Assembly (NCBI GenBank): GCA_021018995.1
Contig: CM037591.1
Location: forward strand, 69,653,901-69,717,900
Source of the DNA: Chloranthus sessilifolius
Lineage: Eukaryota > Streptophyta > Magnoliopsida > Chloranthales > Chloranthaceae
Reading direction: 5' to 3'
Length of the DNA: 64,000 nt
Part shown: positions 58,706-64,000 of the stretch, one piece after another
Layout: each line of letters starts with the position of its first letter
Position numbering within the stretch: the stretch's first letter is position 1
The notes under the pieces: model-generated
What the model was told of the DNA's origin: nothing
The model's input: the letters and a program-made list of their open reading frames with translations, nothing else
The model's database searches: none
Program-made: the position numbers and the translations under genes

Positions 58706-61200
58706 TAGGGTTCTATTCTCCATCCCATCTCATGATTTTCACACCATTGAATATCTTACCTTGGGTCAGCCGATTTCTCAGCCCATGAGCTCGACAAGCT
58801 CCAGGTTTCCAATGGTTTAACAATCTCCAAAACTAGTGGCGATCCTTGCTAGCTTCGACACAATCGCATGGCGTCCATGCTCCACATTCACGAGCAATAA
58901 CGCCCTCACCAAATCTCTTTCTCTTTCTTCTTAAATTCCACCACTCAACATAATTACAAGAGTTAAAGCAAAAGCAATAATCCCCATTCCTAGCCAAGCC
59001 TTTAAACTTCTAACCACTAGTATGTAAAGCATACACACCCCCCATAGGTGTGCAAGATCACATCAATGGTCCACACCCTACACACATGTGCACTGTACAC
59101 CCATACGTAATCTAACGTACCTTACTACATTTTACTTCCACATAGCCGAAGCAGTTACCAGACGAGCACGTCTCCCTAAGTAGTAACATGTGGGTAAAGA
59201 AGATGCATCAAGAGTCCTTCCACCATCCACACTTACGCACATCTATAATCCGCAAATTGGCAATTTACTTGCAGGAAGCCATACAATTTAGAAGTCCCCA
59301 TCATAATTTCAACGTCCTCCAAATTAGGGTTATCATAATCTCCCCATCTGGGAAGAATTTTCCTCCTCGAAAATATTCTAAAGATATCCCGAGTAAAATT
59401 CAATTGCTCGTAGCGTCAATGTACACACGCAGAGGTATTATGTGTGAAATAGTCACAATCATACAGTTGCTACTCATATATGCGCAACCCCTCTCTTTGA
59501 GTCCACACATCCACAATGGACTCGCATGCATCCAGAGTCGAAATAGTTTCTCCCAAAATCAGTGTATCGAGTTAATGTACAGGTCGCTAAGCTCATCCCA
59601 AATCTACTGGAAAAGTGTGACAGTCTTCTCATGCACCAGGTATCTCATATCACACCTCCATAAGCAATTATATGTAGTAGTATGTCACCATCATGTTAAC
59701 CATTAGTCAAAAGAAAATGACCATAATGCCCGCAAAATTCATACATAGGCAAAAACTAGTTGTTGGGCTTTTCATTAAGGACACTCTCCCTTATTTACTT
59801 GGCTCGTGTTCATTCCGCAAAGAATTGTGTATTGATCATGAGATTAAGACTACTTAACCAGAATGTATCTATAAATAAGATCAACCAAACCTTGCAGGAC
59901 ATATAATGTGTTGTCCATTCAACAGATCTTCACTTCAATGATGTTAATCATTAGGGATCATATATCATTTCCATTGTATTAATCACAGTGACCCCTTGCG
60001 ATTGTAAAAATACTCATGGAGCACAGTGGACCAATTTTGAAACATACCATTCATCCGAAAAATCTGATTCACCACATTGATGCTATCGTTATCAGAATAA
60101 ATCAACTCATGACTCGAAATAGGTCTCATCTGTCTACGAACAAATGTTCACACTCACCCACTTTCTGATACGCAACGGTGGTAAGAGATATCACCAAAAT
60201 GATATAAAGCCATCACCAAGATGAGATAAAGCCATCACCAAGATGAGATAAAGCCATCACCAACATGAGGTACAGCCATCACCAAAATGAGATAAAGCCA
60301 TTACCAAAATGAGGTAAAGCCATCAGCAAAATGAGATAAAGCCATCGCCAACATGAGATAAACCCATCAGCAAAATGAGATAATGCTATCACCAATATGA
60401 GAACCTCTAAAATCTACCACAACGATCGTAAAATCTTCAAACTTTATGCCCTTAACCAATCTTATGATACGCGAATAGAGTTTCGATCATACAGGAAGGG
60501 CAAACGAGTGTGACACATCTAGCCTTTCAAATCAAGGAGATGATGCAAATGATTGCTCTCAATGTCATACATAAATACTTAGGCATGATTAATCGACTCT
60601 TTATGTGCACAACTCTCAACACACTCCCTATACTAACTAAATCTCCATATATTCCTTAAAAGTCTATAGTCATTTATCATGGCTTAGGTGAAAACAGCGG
60701 AATCTACCATAGCGACATCCAATTCTGCTCTCTCATGATATCTGTAATTAAAATTTTCCTATCCTCTATCAATTACCGACATGATTGTCTTAAACTTTTC
60801 CAATTCTCAGAAAACTTCCAGAGTAAACTACAGCGATTAATAACCGAACTCACGTTTAGAAGGAACGTATTTAAATACACCATAATTATGACTCATTAGT
60901 TAGGAAGAAGAACACTAGGATTAAGTCTGCTAATTCATCTTCATTTCTCATAAGTATTAAGAAAATTTCAAATTCAATAAACAATTGTCCTTAAAAAATT
61001 TTATTGTAACTGTCAAGATTTATTAAGTCTGCCAATATAACTATCACTTACGTAGTTAATCTTCTGAATTTAGAATTCGTTTGTCATGCAAGTGATTTAT
61101 GTTGATACACAAGCGATAATGTTATGATATTCTGCACGTGTCAAAACCAACAAAATTCCTAAATCATCTGAACATTAAAACAAAATCTTGACAATTGATA
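58706..61200 (-). other. E4 internal filler, pol absent
   Basis: No protease, RT, RNase H or integrase motif on either strand. A PPT/LTR-start-like block near 59325-59375 suggests remnants of another LTR. A 172-codon frame on the plus strand (59188-59706) has no domain and is probably chance. The tandem repeat at 60187-60405 is listed separately. Confidence 0.55.
60187..60405. repeat. 22-bp tandem repeat
   Basis: About ten units of ATAAAGCCATCACCAARATGAG with few substitutions. It lies in the pol-less part of E4. Confidence 0.9.
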
Positions 61201-61214
61201 TTGAACTTATACCT

Positions 61215-61780
61215 TGGGCATCTTGAGTCGCAGGAAGAATCGGCTTGTAAGTAGACGTCGAGGTCTCCTGCTTCTGTTGCTTATCTGGGCAGTTCTTGAC
61301 TCAGTGTCCTTGCTCACCACATCTAAAACAAGCACCCGAGAGAAGCCTACAAGCCTCCGTTCTATGAGATTTCCCACACCACGCACATATTACAAATGGT
61401 GTAGATGAGGAGAGAGGTAAGGCCTGCCGTATCGGAGTAACTCTAGTCGTCGCCGGATGTAAAGAGCGAGAACTACCTTGAGTAGTTGTTGAGGCCATCG
61501 CTTCTTTTTTCAAAGCAGGACAATGTCTTATCAAGTGTCCCATTCGTCCACACCTAAAACAAGCCCCAGTAGATCTTCTACAGTCTCTCGCTAGGTGTCG
61601 CCCGTCACACCTAGAACATGATTCATTTAATGTCGATGGAGAGGTGTGAGTTGTCTGTCTCAACATTGCCGTATGTAACACAGCCTGCTGAGTCATAGTG
61701 CTAAGCATCACTTCAAGCAACTGCCAATTCGGCTCGCCTCCTCCAGTGTGTACAATCTTAGCCTTCTTTCGTGGTGCCAT
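61215..61780 (-). pseudogene. gag: E4 short gag with four zinc knuckles
   Basis: MAPRKKAKIVHTGGGEPNWQ starts a gag N-terminus that passes after about 55 residues directly into zinc knuckles, with no capsid domain. The knuckles are two pairs: CSRCDGRHLARDC and CFRCGRMGHLIRHC, then CAWCGKSHRTEAC and CFRCGEQGH with VKNC after one in-frame stop at 61301. Each pair is CX2CX3HX4C plus CX2CX4HX4C, as in E1, so the pair has been duplicated. The frame continues to about 61215, the usual gag/protease border, where recognisable pol should begin but does not. Confidence 0.7.
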
Positions 61781-62113
61781 TTCGATCTGTTAACATGACA
61801 CAAAATTCCCATCAATAATTGTCATAGTCACAATGGCCCAAAGTTCCAACAACAACTTAAAACATATTTTATCCAATAGCCGTATATTTATCAAATCATC
61901 CAATATTTCCCTTAAAAGTGATTATGAGATCCACAATTTAAGTCTTAAATCGAATCCCAAGTTCTAAATCTCCAGCCATAGCTGTGAGTTCCCTATAAAA
62001 GCTAAAACCAAAACTTCACTAACTTTGCTAAAGTCCTAATTGGGTCATAGAAAACTCACTTCCCAACCATACCTACATCCATAGCCTAGTCTGAAGTCCT
62101 AACACGACCTAAA

Positions 62114-62131
62114 GCCTAGGCTCTGATACCA
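62114..62131 (-). other. E4 primer binding site
   Basis: The minus strand reads TGGTATCAGAGCCTAGGC two bases after the LTR end; the first 13 bases match the complement of initiator-Met tRNA exactly as I recall it. Confidence 0.85.
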
Positions 62132-62551
62132 ACTGTGACAGGCCAGATTTTCATGCCTGGAAATCCGTGCCATCAGGATCATACTCTGGATGATCCCAGG
62201 ACAAATCACGAAGTGTCTACTCGTATAACGGAAACCAAGTAGACACTGTCCAGCAGTGGTAGATCGAGTCATCACAAGGCATTTAAAATAGAAAGAAGCA
62301 ATAAAACAAACATGTATCTAAATATATAAAAATATACATTCCCCAAAAAGGAACTAAGAAGAACCAATAGTGATGGACATCCATCACCCAAAACAATGGT
62401 TCCTAATAATGGTTCCAATAGAATGTATGGAAATACTATAAAAGGAAGAAAATATTTACAGAAAGTAAGTACAGAAGTGGCCACCAGGCGCACAATAATC
62501 CAAAGGTTTACAAAAAATCTCAAAAATAGCAGACTCGTATACCCAGACTAA

Positions 62552-62754
62552 GGATAAAAGTCGTCCACCTGGACGTCAGTCTCCTCGTCCTCAGCCTCAG
62601 CCTCTAGATCAAGTTGGTAGTCAGGGTCGCTCCTAGTGCCAGGAACTCTAGTCTCAGAACCTAAAATGTTAATGGAAACAGGGTGAGCTACATCATAGCT
62701 CAATAGAAGAATACCAACTAAAGTGCGATGAATATGCAAGACATGATATTTCAA
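62552..62754 (-). other. acidic peptide-like frame in E4 5' LTR
   Basis: A 68-codon open frame ending DEETDVQVDDFYP, five codons longer at its start than the 3' LTR copy and with a handful of substitutions, none creating a stop. Confidence 0.5.
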
Positions 62755-63854
62755 AGCAGGAAATCAAATCAGAATGTATAAACAGGCAAAATCAGAGTAA
62801 ATACTGAGTTTGTAAATAAGAAACAGTTGTGATGCAGATATATAATCAGTGACTTAAATTATATTTGTTTTCTAACTTAAGAAACTCCCGTGAATATATA
62901 ACACGGAGTAACAGGAATTTACCGATAGGAAACCCCAACCAATCGTCGTTCATATGAACAATTTTAGTTTGCAACAATGTCTCATCTATGGAGTGCAATT
63001 GTGCCGAGGGATTACAAGTAGATGCACAAGTGTGTCAGGCATCGGATATACCGCCGGGTCGGTGGGGATCATCTGGTTAAATCATCAAATCACATACACA
63101 CATAGGCCTCACAGATCAGATAGTAGAAATCAGGAGCAGGTTTCAGAAACAAATCAAAAAACAGAAATCAGAGATAGCAGGAATTTATGATATGCTTACA
63201 TGCTTGTTAAAAGTAGAAATCAGGGCACAGATATGAAATAAACATGAAATCATACTCAAAACAGTTTAGGTTGGTTTTCCCCTACCTCAGATTAGACCTT
63301 TTTCTAAGCAAATCCAATGCTTTTTCCAAGCAATCGGAAAGTTCTTATCCACAGCCTCCACTCTTAGTCTACATCACACACATGATGATGTATAAAATTT
63401 TTATCCCAATTATTAATAATATTGACGTATTTAAGTGTTTTCTCAAAACCGAGACGGAAATGGGTAATTTCGTGTTGACTTGAAACTTGACCCAACTTCC
63501 CACTTTATTTTAACTTTCAAAACATTTGATTAAAGATTTGGTTAATCCTAAAAAAGTTAGATCTCGTCGTACTCTTTCCAACGTATCAAGAATCGCGTCA
63601 ATCGGAGTTCGGGACAAAGAGTTATGGCCAAAATACCGAAGCTATATCGATACTTCAGTCAAAACGTGCTAACTTAGAACTTGACCAAACTTCCAGCTCA
63701 ATTTTGATCATCAAACAATTTATTCATAATTTAGTTGATTCATAAAAGTTGTAGATTTAGTTGTCCTCTTTCCAATGCCGCAAGAATTGCATCAATCGGA
63801 GTTCGGAGTAAACAATTATGGCCAAAACACTGAAGCAGTGTCGGCACAGTCAAA

Positions 63855-63967
63855 TTGATCGATCAACACATCATATTGATCGATCAATACCACATTGATC
63901 GATCAATTTCACCATTGATCGATCAACCATCTTATTGATCAATCAATTTCACCATTGATCGATCAAT
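63855..63967 (-). promoter_or_regulatory. TTGATCGATCAA array in E4 5' LTR
   Basis: Six copies about 20 bp apart, identical in order and spacing to 55648-55760. Confidence 0.85.
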
Positions 63968-64000
63968 GCTGTCGGGAATGAACCTCCAGTAACCTAACTT

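Larger units (their letters stand above)
53925..64000 (-). mobile_element. pol-less Tekay-type element E4
   Basis: Minus strand. 5' LTR from 62134 to beyond the window, initiator-Met primer site, short gag with four zinc knuckles, about 2.5 kb without pol except a chromodomain remnant, palindrome cluster, additional ORF, polypurine tract, 3' LTR. The LTRs differ by only a few percent by eye, so it moved recently although it has no RT or integrase, meaning it must have used enzymes from another element. Confidence 0.85.
62134..64000 (-). mobile_element. E4 5' LTR, partial
   Basis: Matches 53925-55790 almost base for base. Differences cluster in the first 250 bases (about one in sixteen) and are rare beyond about 63200. 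It contains the acidic frame at 62552-62754 and the TTGATCGATCAA group at 63855-63967. It continues past the window. Confidence 0.9.

Noticed and set aside
59188..59706. 172-codon plus-strand frame
   Set aside because: No domain, antisense to E4, in sequence with LTR-like remnants on the other strand; probably chance.
62114..62131. tRNA-like match
   Set aside because: Only the complement of a tRNA 3' end is present (primer binding site); no tRNA gene with arms is visible.

Overview
This window is plant nuclear DNA, probably from a eudicot, made almost entirely of nested and decayed LTR retrotransposons. I see no convincing host gene. The plant assignment rests on chromovirus (Tekay/Del-type) and Tat-type Ty3/gypsy polyproteins, an initiator-Met tRNA primer site, plant mobile domain (PMD) and DUF7745-like cargo ORFs, and plant-style TATA boxes and introns. 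Nearly every coding region carries stops or frameshifts.

Layout. 1-2637: a minus-strand Tekay-type LTR fragment (family A) next to a common plant repeat. 2638-5179: unassigned DNA, including an LTR-like promoter with a TCGAG array. 5180-14972: element E1 (plus; 5' LTR, primer site, gag, pol with chromodomain, downstream additional ORF), with no 3' LTR. 14973-23453: Tat-type LTR and 3' internal segment (minus), then two cargo genes on the opposite strand: a PMD gene with introns and a DUF7745-like gene, separated from the LTR by a large microsatellite-rich minisatellite. 23585-32083: element E2 (plus), 5'-truncated at the protease, with pol, additional ORF, polypurine tract and 3' LTR. 32084-33453: LTR-like fragment with a hairpin array plus two copies of the common repeat. 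33454-37970: Tat copy T2 (minus), interrupted at 37970 by element E3 of the same family (37971-53924 and beyond). E3's 5' LTR is in turn interrupted at 53924 by element E4 (53925 to beyond 64000, minus), a pol-less Tekay derivative whose two LTRs differ by only a few percent.

The most unusual signal is a recurring regulatory layout. In E1, E2, E4 and the first Tat copy, an array of short palindromes occurs in the LTR, and the same element-specific palindrome occurs again just upstream of a TATA-like box and the additional ORF. The motif differs between elements but matches within an element: CGCTCGAGCG in E1, AGTCGC-N4-GCGACT in E2, TTGATCGATCAA in E4, and a 25-bp palindrome in the Tat family. 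In homologous positions of two Tat LTRs the palindrome arms have changed together, symmetrically, while flanks and 47-49 bp spacing were kept. The three Tekay additional ORFs are homologous. This resembles a co-evolving cargo-protein/binding-site system (compare the VANC anti-silencing factors of VANDAL transposons), or conserved hairpins; both readings are inference.

Other features of note: an apparent intron at the same codon position of integrase in E1 and E2; a short acidic peptide-like reading frame conserved in four LTR families; three tandem polypurine-tract/LTR-start junctions in E4; and a second primer-site decamer inside the Tat LTR. All boundaries were read by eye.
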